Positions 1 through 7,846 of a stretch of 64,000 nucleotides of DNA are shown here, piece after piece. The DNA is taken from contig NZ_FNPG01000004.1 in the NCBI RefSeq assembly GCF_900107245.1, forward strand, positions 1 through 64,000, given 5' to 3'. The notes beneath the pieces were generated by a model, which did not search any database, was not told the origin of the DNA, and saw only the letters and a list, made by a program, of their open reading frames with translations. The DNA comes from Lachnobacterium bovis DSM 14045 (GTDB taxonomy: Bacteria > Bacillota > Clostridia > Lachnospirales > Lachnospiraceae). The translations under genes were made by a program, and so were the position numbers. Position 1 is the first letter of the stretch. Each line of letters starts with the position of its first letter.

Positions 1-229
1 CTTTAATTACATCATAAAAAGGTGTAATACAGTTATTACATTTACGGGTTTTTGATTTTTCAAATCCATTAATATATTTATCTACGGTTCTACGATCTAT
101 ACCTAATTCTCTGCTTATTTGGCTTTTATTTACTTTCAAAATGCCTTCCTCCATAAATGGTTTTAATTTATATAAATCATTAACTGATTCAATCTTTAAA
201 TCTGATATGATATCTGATTTTATAATCAT
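1..229 (-). CDS. istA: IS21-type transposase IstA, N-terminal part (runs off left edge)
   Basis: Reading the minus strand from an ATG at 229 gives about 76 residues with no stop before the edge. The segment KSQISRELGIDRRTVDKYI (about residues 36-54) is a helix-turn-helix of the kind found at the N-terminus of IS21-family IstA, which binds the element ends. A short Cys pair (CNNC) follows near residue 66. The start is set by a strong AGGAGG a few bases upstream. The DDE catalytic core and the partner ATPase IstB would lie beyond the left edge, so completeness cannot be judged. Direct repeats of TTTGTACAT just upstream fit the terminal repeats of IS21 elements. Family assignment rests on the HTH and context only. 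Confidence 0.65.
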   Translation of the reverse strand, partial: MIIKSDIISDLKIESVNDLYKLKPFMEEGILKVNKSQISRELGIDRRTVDKYINGFEKSKTRKCNNCITPFYDVIK

Positions 230-265
230 TGTGAGTTCCTCCTGTTTAACTCATATATCATATCA

Positions 266-300
266 TTTGTACATTTTTATTTAATATTTTTTGTACATAA
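266..300. repeat. Direct repeats at probable IS21 end
   Basis: TTTGTACAT occurs at 266-274 and again at 290-298, 24 bp apart, just upstream of the istA start. Multiple short terminal repeats are a known feature of IS21-family ends, so this is probably the istA-proximal end of that element. The exact tip is not defined, and the group II intron begins almost immediately after. Confidence 0.45.
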
Positions 301-792
301 ATAAGTATAACTTTATACGCTGCAACGAGAGGATGGATATCAGTCTTGCGTAACGGGCGTTATAGCCCAAGGGTGTCCCCGATAAACCATTTACCCTCTC
401 ATTTTAGCTTAATAATGAAGTTGGAAAACTGAATGATAAATATTTTATATATCCAACAATTACATTGTAGTAGGGTGTCCATCGTGAGGTGGAATCTGAA
501 GGAAGGTGGAGGCAAATCTCTGGTCTGACGAACAGAAATCACATCAGGCTATAGTTAAGGATAAGGTTGCATTACAAACTGAAGTCCAATAACTACTCGG
601 AATTAACTGTAGTAAATGTGGCAGATATATGGAGAGAAAGAAATGTGTGGTACCAAGGGAGGTCTTGTCAGCAAGTGGAAACAGAGTATGAAACTTGTAG
701 TAACAACGAATGGCAAGAAGTCAGCAGAGGTCATAGTACCATTGTGGTTGCAAACACGGTGGGAAGGACTGAACTTTAGGAGATGTGAGTAA

Positions 793-2215
793 ATGAATGT
801 AACCAATGATGGATTTAAGGACAGACAACTTCATATTGAGGACTATCTGCAAATGGTATCTGCGGAACAGGGAGAGTATGCAGAAGTGTCCGCCCATCAG
901 AGGATTACTGAAAACAACGACATCATCACAGATTTTCAAACGGACAAGCTGTTGGAAAAGATTTTATCTAACGACAATCTAAATCAAGCATTTAAGAAGG
1001 TAAAATCAAACAAAGGAGCAGGAGGAGTTGATGGGATGAAAGTAGATGAACTTCTGTCTTTTCTCAAAAACAATGGAAAGCAACTTAAACAACAGTTATT
1101 GGAAGGGAAATATAAACCTAATCCTGTCCGAAGGGTAGAAATACCAAAAGAAACAAAAGGCGAGTTCAGAAAACTTGGAGTACCAACAGTTGTAGACCGC
1201 GTCTTTCAACAGGCAATTACACAGGTACTTTCACCTATTTATGAGGAGCAGTTTTCAGAAAATAGTTTTGGCTTTAGCCCACGTAGAGGTGCTCATGATG
1301 CACTAAAGCAATGCCAGGCAAATGTTAATGACGGATATGTATACGTGGTAGATATGGATTTGGAGAAATTCTTTGATACAGTATGTCAGAGTAAACTTAT
1401 TGAAGTATTATCACGAACCATCAAGGATGGAAGAGTCATTTCACTAATCCACAAATATCTCAATGCTGGAGTGATTAGCAGAGGGATATTTGAAAAGACA
1501 GAAGTAGGAATGCCACAAGGTGGACCGCTAAGCCCATTGCTCAGTAACATAATGCTGAATGAATTAGACAAGGAATTAAAGCATAGGGGACACCGATTTG
1601 TTCGTTATGCAGACGACTGTATGATTTTCTGCAAAAGCAAGAAAAGTGCAGAAAGAACCTTGGAAAACATCATACCATTTATTGAAGGGAAACTTTTCTT
1701 GAAGGTGAACAGAAATAAAACGTGTGTGGAACATATCAGCAGAGTTAAGTACCTTGGTTATAGCTTTTATAGGTATCGAGGCAAATGCAGATTTAGAGTT
1801 CATCCAAAATCTATCGTAAAGATGGATGAAGGAAAAAATCCGAGAATTAACAAAACGTAGCAATGGATGGGGAAATGAATATCGTGCATTAAAACTAACT
1901 CAATTTATAAGAGGATGGGTAAACTACTTTGGATTGGCGGATATGAAGAAGCTACTTCAAGAAACAGATGAATGGCTAAGGCATAAGATAAGGACAATCT
2001 ACTGGAAACAATGGAAGAAGGTTAAAACAAAATTCAAGGAACTCAAAAAGTTAGGCGTGGAAGAAGAAAAAGCGTGGATATGCGCAAACATGCGAAATGG
2101 CAACTGGTATTGTGGTAGTTATTTTATATTACAGACTGCGTTTAACAACAAGAAACTCCATGAACTAGGATACCCAACATTCACGGAGTTTTATTTGAAA
2201 ATATGTGAAAACTAG
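793..2215 (+). pseudogene. ltrA: Group II intron reverse transcriptase/maturase (LtrA-type), frameshifted
   Basis: The protein reverse-transcribes the intron and aids its splicing. Residues 1-350 contain the RT fingers and palm, with PQGGPLSPLLSNIMLNELD and the catalytic YADD motif (RFVRYADDCMIF). The C-terminal part, in another frame from about 1826, holds the maturase X domain (LTQFIRGWVNYFGLADMKKL) and ends at 2215 without a visible HNH endonuclease. The two parts join smoothly at FRVHPKSIVKM / KEKIRELTKRSNG if one copy of a GATGGATG tandem (1821-1828) is removed. The break is therefore a 4-bp duplication. The upstream part stops at 1860, so RT and maturase domains are uncoupled. A sequencing error is possible but a 4-bp slip is less typical of one. 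Confidence 0.85.
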
Positions 2216-2294
2216 AGAAGCGCCGTATACGGAACCGTACGTACGGTGCTGTGGGAGGTCGGTAGATAAAATAATTATCTACCTCCTACCCGAT
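2216..2294 (+). ncRNA. Group II intron domains V and VI
   Basis: Directly after the maturase stop, AGCGCCGTA pairs with TACGGTGCT to form the short domain V hairpin. Domain VI follows with GGTAGATAA / TTATCTACC around an AATAA loop and a lower stem with an unpaired A before CCCGAT. These are the catalytic and branch point domains; both look intact even though the maturase is broken. Confidence 0.8.
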
Positions 2295-2296
2295 TA
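2252..2296 (+). repeat. 45-bp direct repeat, copy 1 (intron domain VI)
   Basis: This segment, domain VI plus two bases of 3' exon, is identical to 6312-6356. The sequences diverge immediately on both sides. See the finding on the nested intron scar. Confidence 0.95.
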
Positions 2297-2455
2297 ATTA
2301 TTTATTAAGAAAAAATATAAGCTATAAAACAATGCTGGTTGGTTATTCTTAACAAATAAAAGGTGGTATACAATGGAAATTGGTTAAAAAATCAATTCGA
2401 TGATGCAAATGTAAAAATTATAGTTGCTAAAATGATGTAAATGCACACAAAAATG

Positions 2456-2484
2456 TTGACATAATAGTGCAAATGCACTATTAT
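2456..2484 (+). promoter_or_regulatory. SigmaA promoter with overlapping operator for the GH32 gene
   Basis: TTGACA (2456-2461) and TATTAT (2479-2484) are separated by 17 bases. The spacer and most of the -10 box form a perfect palindrome, TAATAGTGCA / TGCACTATTA with a 2-base centre (2462-2483). Related half-sites (GATGCAAAT, TAAATGCAC) lie within 60 bases upstream. This looks like a repressor site that would occlude RNA polymerase, as for sugar-responsive regulators. No candidate regulator is adjacent. Confidence 0.75.
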
Positions 2485-2549
2485 ATATTTAAGGTAAATG
2501 GAAAGGTAATAAAAAGAAATCAAAAAGGTTTAAGGAAGGGGAAAATGAA

Positions 2550-4001
2550 ATGAGTAAAAAAATTATGAAGGCTGTTTTGTCATTAGGGCTTGCATCATCT
2601 TTTATCATTACAGGAAGCTTTAATATAGTTAAAGCTTCACAGGCTAATGACTTCGCTCAAATGACACCAGATCAACAAGAGGCAAATTATGGAAATAAGA
2701 TGTTTTTTAAACCAGTGGATCAAAATGGAATTAAATCATTTGTCGGAGATCCAATGCCTTATTATGAGAATGGAAAGTACTATATGTACTACTTAAAAGA
2801 TGGAGGAGATAGTTTTAGACACTCAATTTATTTAGCTACTACTAAGGATTTTGTGAATTATGAGGAATATAAAAAACCAATTATTGAAACAGAGGGAATA
2901 GGACAGGAAGAATGGATTGGCACAGGATCAATGGTAAAAGTTAAAAATGAGTATTTATACTTTTATACAGCACATGCTAATACAGATGCAACAGGCTTTA
3001 AAGAGACAATACGTGTTGCAAAAGGAAATAATCTTACAGATTTAAAGAAAGATAAAAAGTTTGAAGTTACACCACCAGAAGATATTCATCAAAAGAATGA
3101 TTTCAGAGATCCTCAGGTGTATTACGATAAAAAAACTAAAAAATTATCGATGACAGTTACAGCATCAAAAGACGGTGTTGCGAGAATTTTGAAATATTCA
3201 ATTAGCGAAAACTTGAAAGAAGTTAAATATGATGGAATTATATTTACAGAACCTACTGGAGTATTTTGGAATCTAGAATGTACAGATACATTCAAATTGG
3301 GTAATCGTTGGTATATTACTTATTCTGCACAGGATGATACATTGTGGTATGCTTCATCAGATTCTCAATTTGGACCATATAGTGAGCCAAAGAGATTAGA
3401 AGGTAAACTATTCTACGCAGCAAAACATGTTGAAGATGGTAAGAATACATACATGGTTGGTTGGTCAAGACGTTCAGATCAAACAACATCAATGGATGTA
3501 AATGCATGGGCTGGCAATCTTGTTGTGCAGCAGTTGAAGGTAAATTCAGATGGAAGTTTATATTTAGCACCAGTAAAAAATTATGTTAGTACATTAAAAG
3601 CTGGACAAAGAAGTAAATTTAATCATTTTACACAGACATCAGAAACATATATGATAAGAGGATCATTTTCATATAAATCACTTGGTAATTTTGGCTTGAG
3701 TTTTGGATATAGCGACGATGCAAATCAAAATAAGTTAATTACAATTAATCCAAAGGATAATACATTAGAGTTGAATTATGAAAATGGTAAGAAGCTTATA
3801 ACTAAAGTAAATGCTCCATTAAAACCAGGCAAAAAATATTCATTCACATATATTAATGATGGTTCAACAGGCGTATTTTATATTGATAAAATAGCAGCGT
3901 TAACAGTTAGATTACACGGAGTAACAGGAAAAAATGTATATCTCTACACAAAAAATGATTCTGTGAAATTTAGTGGTATGGAAATATATAGAAAAAATTA
4001 A
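2550..4001 (+). CDS. Secreted glycoside hydrolase family 32-like (fructan/sucrose hydrolase)
   Basis: The 483-residue protein opens with a signal peptide (KK, then a hydrophobic stretch to about residue 27, followed by KASQA). The five-bladed propeller of clan GH-J is recognised by VGDPMPYY near residue 65 (nucleophile Asp67 candidate), FRDPQVYY near 185 (the RDP motif) and WNLECTDTF near 240 (the EC motif, Glu243 as acid/base). Residues 360-483 form a beta-sandwich-like tail. It should cleave terminal or internal fructose from sucrose, inulin or levan outside the cell; the substrate cannot be chosen from sequence. A good Shine-Dalgarno (AAGGAAGGGG) precedes the ATG. The gene stands alone with its own promoter and terminator, between mobile elements, which suggests acquisition by transfer. 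Confidence 0.8.
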   Translation: MSKKIMKAVLSLGLASSFIITGSFNIVKASQANDFAQMTPDQQEANYGNKMFFKPVDQNGIKSFVGDPMPYYENGKYYMYYLKDGGDSFRHSIYLATTKDFVNYEEYKKPIIETEGIGQEEWIGTGSMVKVKNEYLYFYTAHANTDATGFKETIRVAKGNNLTDLKKDKKFEVTPPEDIHQKNDFRDPQVYYDKKTKKLSMTVTASKDGVARILKYSISENLKEVKYDGIIFTEPTGVFWNLECTDTFKLGNRWYITYSAQDDTLWYASSDSQFGPYSEPKRLEGKLFYAAKHVEDGKNTYMVGWSRRSDQTTSMDVNAWAGNLVVQQLKVNSDGSLYLAPVKNYVSTLKAGQRSKFNHFTQTSETYMIRGSFSYKSLGNFGLSFGYSDDANQNKLITINPKDNTLELNYENGKKLITKVNAPLKPGKKYSFTYINDGSTGVFYIDKIAALTVRLHGVTGKNVYLYTKNDSVKFSGMEIYRKN

Positions 4002-4047
4002 GGTATAGATAAGATACAAGCAAGTAATACAATACATCGCAAAACTT

Positions 4048-4082
4048 CCCCAACGTCAGAATAAAATGGCGTTGGGGTTTTT
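4048..4082 (+). terminator. Intrinsic terminator of the GH32 gene
   Basis: CCCCAACG (4048-4055) pairs with CGTTGGGG (4070-4077), followed by TTTTTA. The left end of the IS4-type element begins immediately after. Confidence 0.85.
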
Positions 4083-4261
4083 ATAGTGTGCGCCTTGCGG
4101 CGCACGTTTCTAATGCAATGTCATTAACTTTAGAGTATTTCTTACAAAAATCAAAGTTTTTAATGATGGTAAGGAAGATGATTGTATGGAAAAAATATTT
4201 TTGGGCATGCAAAATAGGCAGGAATATACTCCCTGCCTGTTGCAGATATGTATTAGTTGAA

Positions 4262-5556
4262 TTAAGACAATCTATAATTAAAACTCATAACAGAACGATT
4301 TTTCTTCTTGCGTCGGATTGCCTTTCTGTTTGGACGAATAGGTGTCAAATATTTAGACAAAAGATTTTTGATTGTTTTGCAACTAATCTTTCTCTTGATA
4401 AATAGTCTAGATGCATGAATTGCTATTGAAAAACTAGATTTATAATTATGTTTTCGTGTCAAGCATTCTAGTTTATGACTACTCATTATTAAAGATACAA
4501 AATTATAAAGCAAAAGGTGTGCATATATTTCTTGATAGATTAAATCTGTCTTGCGGGCGTGAAAATTTAATAGACCAAGTGGATATTTAAGGTCTCTAAA
4601 AGAAGTTTCTATTCCCCAGCGCATAGAGTATAGCTTTTTAATTTCAGAAAGCGAAAATGTTTCGGCAGGTAAATTTGTAATGATTGTTTCATAGGTATCT
4701 TCGCCGAGCTTAATTTTTAGAATTCTAAAAGGAAGATGATAAAACATAAGAACATTGCGCTCACCTGTAGGATTGATGAAAAAATCAAGGTTTTCGGGAT
4801 GAGATATACGTTTATAGGTGTTTTTATTTTGTAAAGTTTCCAGTGATCTTTAGTTCTTCCAGCAGACAAATGTAGATTGATAAAAATGTCGTATTCATTG
4901 TCTTGTGGCAAATCAAGACCATTAGCTATACCGCCGCTACTAGTAGCATCTTTGACTCGAAAAAGGAATTTCCCCCCTTTTTCTTGTATGTGAGCAAGTG
5001 CATTATAGGATTCGTATCCTCTATCAGCAATAATAAGAGTATCCATAGTGCCTGCATTACGATCAACCATGTCAATGAGAGCCTGGTTTTCATTTGAATT
5101 ACGACTTTTCTGAATGATGGTATCAACATATATTTTGCCACATACATCGTATAGGGCATTTAAATGTAAAAGGTTATAAGGCCTTTGATCATTTATTCTA
5201 GGAAAATAAGAATTTTTGTCTTTAGGATTAGTTGGTACGTGTAAATCAGAACCATCAATAGCTAAAACGCGGTAGCTCTTGTATGTTGCATTAGGATTTG
5301 AACTGTTGGTAAAGAATTTGAAGATATCCTCAAAAGCAGTTGGAGTAGTATCTGAACAGTTGAAAAAGGATAAGAGTTCGTTGTTTATACTACCTCCAGA
5401 CATTTGGAGAATTGAGTTAATAGTAGCTTTAAAAGAAAGCTTACGCGTTCTAGAGTGGTCAGTAGGATTTTTTACATAAGATGCTTTGTTAAGTAAAACT
5501 TGATCAATAGAATCAAATAAATTTCTACGTAGTGTGTTAGGTTTTAAATATTTCAT
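4262..5556 (-). pseudogene. IS4-family DDE transposase, frameshifted
   Basis: The first part (5556 down to about 4838) has the N-terminal region, the first Asp in VLAIDGSDLHVP and the second in LIIADRGYESYN. The second part (to 4262) supplies the Glu in YSMRWGIETSFRDLK, the Y-R-E-K signature of IS4 transposases. The frame is lost after KDHWK: reading on one base earlier restores NKNTYKRISHPENLDFF and then the C-terminal part. The change is best explained by loss of one A in a short A run (T run at 4837-4839 on the + strand). All three catalytic residues are present but split, so this copy is probably inactive. Confidence 0.85.
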
Positions 5557-5597
5557 GCGGTTCCTCCTGTGAAAAAAAGAATGTACTTAATCACAAG

Positions 5598-5629
5598 GGA
5601 TTTTTTGCTAAGTAATTAGCAAAAAATCC
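5598..5629 (-). terminator. Terminator-like hairpin inside the IS end
   Basis: GGATTTTTTGCTAA and TTAGCAAAAAATCC form a perfect 14-bp stem with a GTAA loop at the transposase-proximal end. Insertion sequences often carry such hairpins to block transcripts entering from outside. For leftward transcription the stem arm itself contains the T run. Confidence 0.55.
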
Positions 5630-5636
5630 GCACACT

Positions 5637-6230
5637 ATGAAATATTTGTCAAGCATATTATATGCAGATGATGGTGTGGTACACTGCAAAACAAAAGAAG
5701 CGGCTCTTTACATAAAAGAGTGTCTGGCTAAAAGATTTGCAGAATGTAAACTTGAATTACATCCGACCAAAACTAGAATTGTGTATTGTAAAGATAAGGA
5801 CAGAACAAAGGATGAAGACGTAACAGAGTTTGATTTTCTTGGCTATACTTTCAAGGCTGTACACATCATGTGTAAGGATGGGAAAATGCGTTCAAACTTT
5901 ATCGCATCAGTCAGCAAAGTGTCAGCTAAGACATTCAGAGACAAAATTAAATCTCTAGAAATTCATAAGAGAACTGGATGCAAAATCGACATAATTGCGG
6001 AAATCCTAAACCCTATGCGAAGAGGCTGGATTAATTATTTTGGGAAATTCAATCCATCAGCCATGAAATATACACTTCAATGTATAGAACGTAGGCTAGT
6101 AAAATGGGCAATGTGTAAATATAAGAACCTTCGTGGGCATAGAAGACGGGCAGAAAAATGGCTCACGTCTGTAAGAAAACGAGAGCCAAGATTGTTTGCA
6201 CACTGGAGCAAAATGTATTCGTATTGTTAA
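5637..6230 (+). pseudogene. Second group II intron maturase, 5'-truncated
   Basis: The reading frame begins at the RT catalytic motif (ILYADDGVVHCK), so fingers and most of the palm are missing. What remains is the end of the RT domain (KLELHPTKTRIVYCKD, DFLGYTFK) and the maturase domain (MRRGWINYFGKFNPSAMKYT), ending at 6230. It differs clearly from the maturase at 793-2215 and belongs to another intron lineage. The upstream boundary is the right inverted repeat of the IS4 element, whose last bases supply the apparent ATG. Insertion plus deletion by the IS is the likely cause. No function is expected for the protein. Confidence 0.85.
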
Positions 6231-6311
6231 ATGATAAGAGCCGTATGAAGGGAGACCTTCACGTACGGTTCTGTGAGAAGTTTGAGGTGAAAATCCTCTT
6301 ACTTACTCGAC
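5639..6311 (+). mobile_element. 3' half of a second group II intron (IIB-like ending)
   Basis: After the maturase fragment, GAGCCGTATGAAGG pairs with CCTTCACGTACGGTTC around GAGA: a clear domain V. Domain VI follows (GAGG / CCTC core) with the intron ending in CTCGAC at 6311. The 5' half is missing, cut off by the IS4 element. The 3' exon is the 45-bp domain VI repeat. Confidence 0.8.
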
Positions 6312-6356
6312 TGGGAGGTCGGTAGATAAAATAATTATCTACCTCCTACCCGATTA
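6312..6356 (+). repeat. 45-bp direct repeat, copy 2 (orphan intron domain VI)
   Basis: Identical to 2252-2296. Here it directly follows the 3' end of the other group II intron, and no domain V of its own family precedes it. It appears to be the leftover 3' tip of a further copy of the first intron family. Confidence 0.95.
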
Positions 6357-6428
6357 TCTCTTTATAAATTGCCAGAAATTATCGAAAAACATATATATTG
6401 TAAAATGGTTAAAAGGAAGGAGTATATC

Positions 6429-6971
6429 ATGGGGGATTTATATAGGGAGTTAGAATTAATTGAAAAAATTAAGGGATTAAAAGAAGCAGGTGTAGATTTA
6501 GATAAAAATGATAATGAAAAACAACAAACAGCTCTGCATATTTTAGTAAAAAAAGATAATTTGGTAGGAATTAGGGTTATGCTTAGAGAAGGTGCAAATC
6601 CAGAAAAACAAGATATATATGGATGCACACCTTTGTGTATTGCAGCAATAGATGGGAATTTAAATGCTGTAAAAATATTGATTGATCATGGAGCTAATCC
6701 TAATATTATTTGTAAACGTCTAGTAAGGGATGAAAATTGTGAAAAAAAATCAGACACATTAGAGGGATTAGAAACAAAAGAGGAATATATAGAAGACAAT
6801 CTCTTTTGTCATGTAATAAGTTTAGCAAAACAAAAAGACAATTCACCAATTGTTCGTAGCAGGTACTTATCTATTGCAAAAATAATGGTTTTTAATGGCT
6901 TAGATTTAAAAGATTTAAAAAACAAAGAAGCTGCTAAAGGTTACAAAAGCATACAAGGACTGTTTGTATGA
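6429..6971 (+). CDS. Small ankyrin-repeat protein
   Basis: The 180-residue protein contains about two ankyrin repeats: TALHILVKKDNLVGIRVMLREGANP and TPLCIAAIDGNLNAVKILIDHGANPN, each with the TPLH-type turn and the GANP end. They should form a protein-binding surface. No signal peptide, membrane segment or enzyme domain is visible. The start at 6429 is preferred over an upstream ATG at 6369 because AAGGAAGGAG lies just ahead of it. The gene stands alone between the intron scar and a convergent Crp/Fnr gene, so the partner is unknown. Its position next to mobile DNA suggests an accessory gene. Confidence 0.8.
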   Translation: MGDLYRELELIEKIKGLKEAGVDLDKNDNEKQQTALHILVKKDNLVGIRVMLREGANPEKQDIYGCTPLCIAAIDGNLNAVKILIDHGANPNIICKRLVRDENCEKKSDTLEGLETKEEYIEDNLFCHVISLAKQKDNSPIVRSRYLSIAKIMVFNGLDLKDLKNKEAAKGYKSIQGLFV

Positions 6972-6990
6972 TTTAGCAGCAATATGCAAT

Positions 6991-7021
6991 AAAAAGTATT
7001 CAATATAGAGTGTTATTGAAT
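6991..7021 (-). terminator. Terminator of the Crp/Fnr gene
   Basis: ATTCAATA (6998-7005) and TATTGAAT (7014-7021) pair. On the minus strand the stem is followed by ACTTTTTATT. It overlaps the end of the minus-strand gene. Confidence 0.6.
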
Positions 7022-7681
7022 TTGATGGAGGATAAAATGATTCCTAGAGGATGTCAAAATTCCTTCGTTTTGTAGCTTGCTTATTTCGTTTGAGAGAGCA
7101 CTCCTGTCAACAGAAAGATAATCAGCCAACTGTTGACGATTAAATGGAATGGTGAAAGATGGATTTTTTGCTTTATTCGATTCTACAGACAAATAAGCAA
7201 GCAATTTTTCTCTTATAGTTTTTTTTGACATAAAATCGATTTTTTGTGTAAGATTAATATTTTTTTTAGCAATAGTCGTAAGCATGTTTTGAATAAGTCT
7301 TGAGTGATATGAACATACAGATGAACAAACAGTAATAATTTTTTTAATATTCAAAAACATAATTTGACATTCTTCATTTGCAACGACACTTGATTCGGCT
7401 GGCATATAAGATATAGCTGCATAAGATTCTCCAAAAATTATTCCTGGAGTCAATTCTGTTATAATTGTGCGATTTCCCCAATAATCTTCTCGTATTACCA
7501 TTGCCGTTCCGCTTAATATGATACCGATCTGATGTATATTATCACCAGAACGTAAAATAAATTCATTTTTTGAATATTTAGCTATTCTAGCTGATAAACA
7601 ACCTAACATATTTTTTATTTCATCTACTGAAATACCTGAAAAAAGTGTTGTATTTTTTAACAAAGGTAAGTATTTTTCCAT
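7013..7681 (-). CDS. Crp/Fnr-family transcription regulator
   Basis: The 222-residue protein has an N-terminal cyclic-nucleotide-binding fold (SGISVDEIKNMLGCL; GTAMVIREDYWGNRTIITELTPGIIFGES, about residues 15-90), a long dimer helix, and a C-terminal winged helix (FNRQQLADYLSVDRSALSNEISKLQNEGIL, about residues 178-207). The N-terminus lacks the Cys cluster of Fnr, so an iron-sulfur sensor is not evident. It is divergent from hcp, and 165 bp separate them. In many anaerobes such a regulator (HcpR type) activates hcp under nitrosative stress; this role is inferred from the neighbourhood and the palindrome at the hcp promoter. SD AAGGAGA precedes the ATG. Confidence 0.85.
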   Translation of the reverse strand: MEKYLPLLKNTTLFSGISVDEIKNMLGCLSARIAKYSKNEFILRSGDNIHQIGIILSGTAMVIREDYWGNRTIITELTPGIIFGESYAAISYMPAESSVVANEECQIMFLNIKKIITVCSSVCSYHSRLIQNMLTTIAKKNINLTQKIDFMSKKTIREKLLAYLSVESNKAKNPSFTIPFNRQQLADYLSVDRSALSNEISKLQNEGILTSSRNHFILHQIQ

Positions 7682-7755
7682 TTGATTCTCCTTTTGATAT
7701 TTATTTTTTCAATCGATATACTATATGATATTATCGGCTGAAGAACTAATTGTTT

Positions 7756-7797
7756 GTTGTACTTACAACAGAAATGTTATAAAAAAAATAATACACT
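7756..7797 (+). promoter_or_regulatory. hcp promoter with Crp/Fnr-type operator
   Basis: GTTGTA-CT-TACAAC (7756-7769) is a perfect 6-2-6 palindrome. A -10 box TACACT lies at 7792-7797. If transcription starts at 7804, the palindrome is centred at -41.5, the standard class II activator position, and no good -35 box is present. This fits activation by the divergent Crp/Fnr protein. Confidence 0.6.
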
Positions 7798-7846
7798 ACA
7801 TTGAGAGCTTAAACAAGTTACAAAAATTATTAAAGGAGATTAAAAA

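Larger units (their letters stand above)
311..2294 (+). mobile_element. Group II intron with maturase ORF (probably group IIC-like)
   Basis: An RNA-like 5' region of about 480 bases precedes the maturase. GAGAGG near 330 can pair with CCTCTC near 394, and GGGC/GCCC forms a small hairpin between them, as expected for domain I. The maturase follows (793-2215), then domain V (about 2216-2251) and domain VI (2252-2294). Domain VI has an unpaired A eight bases before the 3' end, the usual branch point position. The 3' end is placed after CCCGAT. The 5' end is only approximate (300-335), because no clear GTGYG start was found. The intron sits directly beside the IS21 end. The encoded protein is frameshifted, so movement or splicing would need help in trans. 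Confidence 0.75.
4083..5638 (-). mobile_element. IS4-family insertion sequence
   Basis: The element is bounded by inverted repeats ATAGTGTGCG (4083-4092) and CGCACACTAT (5629-5638), 1556 bp apart. It carries one transposase gene on the minus strand. No target duplication is visible at the ends, and the two flanks are unrelated: a GH32 terminator on the left and the middle of an intron maturase on the right. This fits an adjacent deletion after insertion. The transposase is frameshifted. Confidence 0.8.

Noticed and set aside
567-939. Small open frames within the 5' region of the group II intron
   Set aside because: The region is expected to be structured intron RNA; the frames have no SD and no recognisable domains.
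4088-4405. 105-residue + strand frame at the left end of the IS4 element
   Set aside because: It overlaps the transposase 3' end in antisense and reads through the inverted repeat; no SD.
4830-4850. Programmed -1 frameshift in the IS4 transposase
   Set aside because: The sequence at the break (TGGAAACTTT) is not a slippery heptamer in the right frame; a one-base deletion explains it better.
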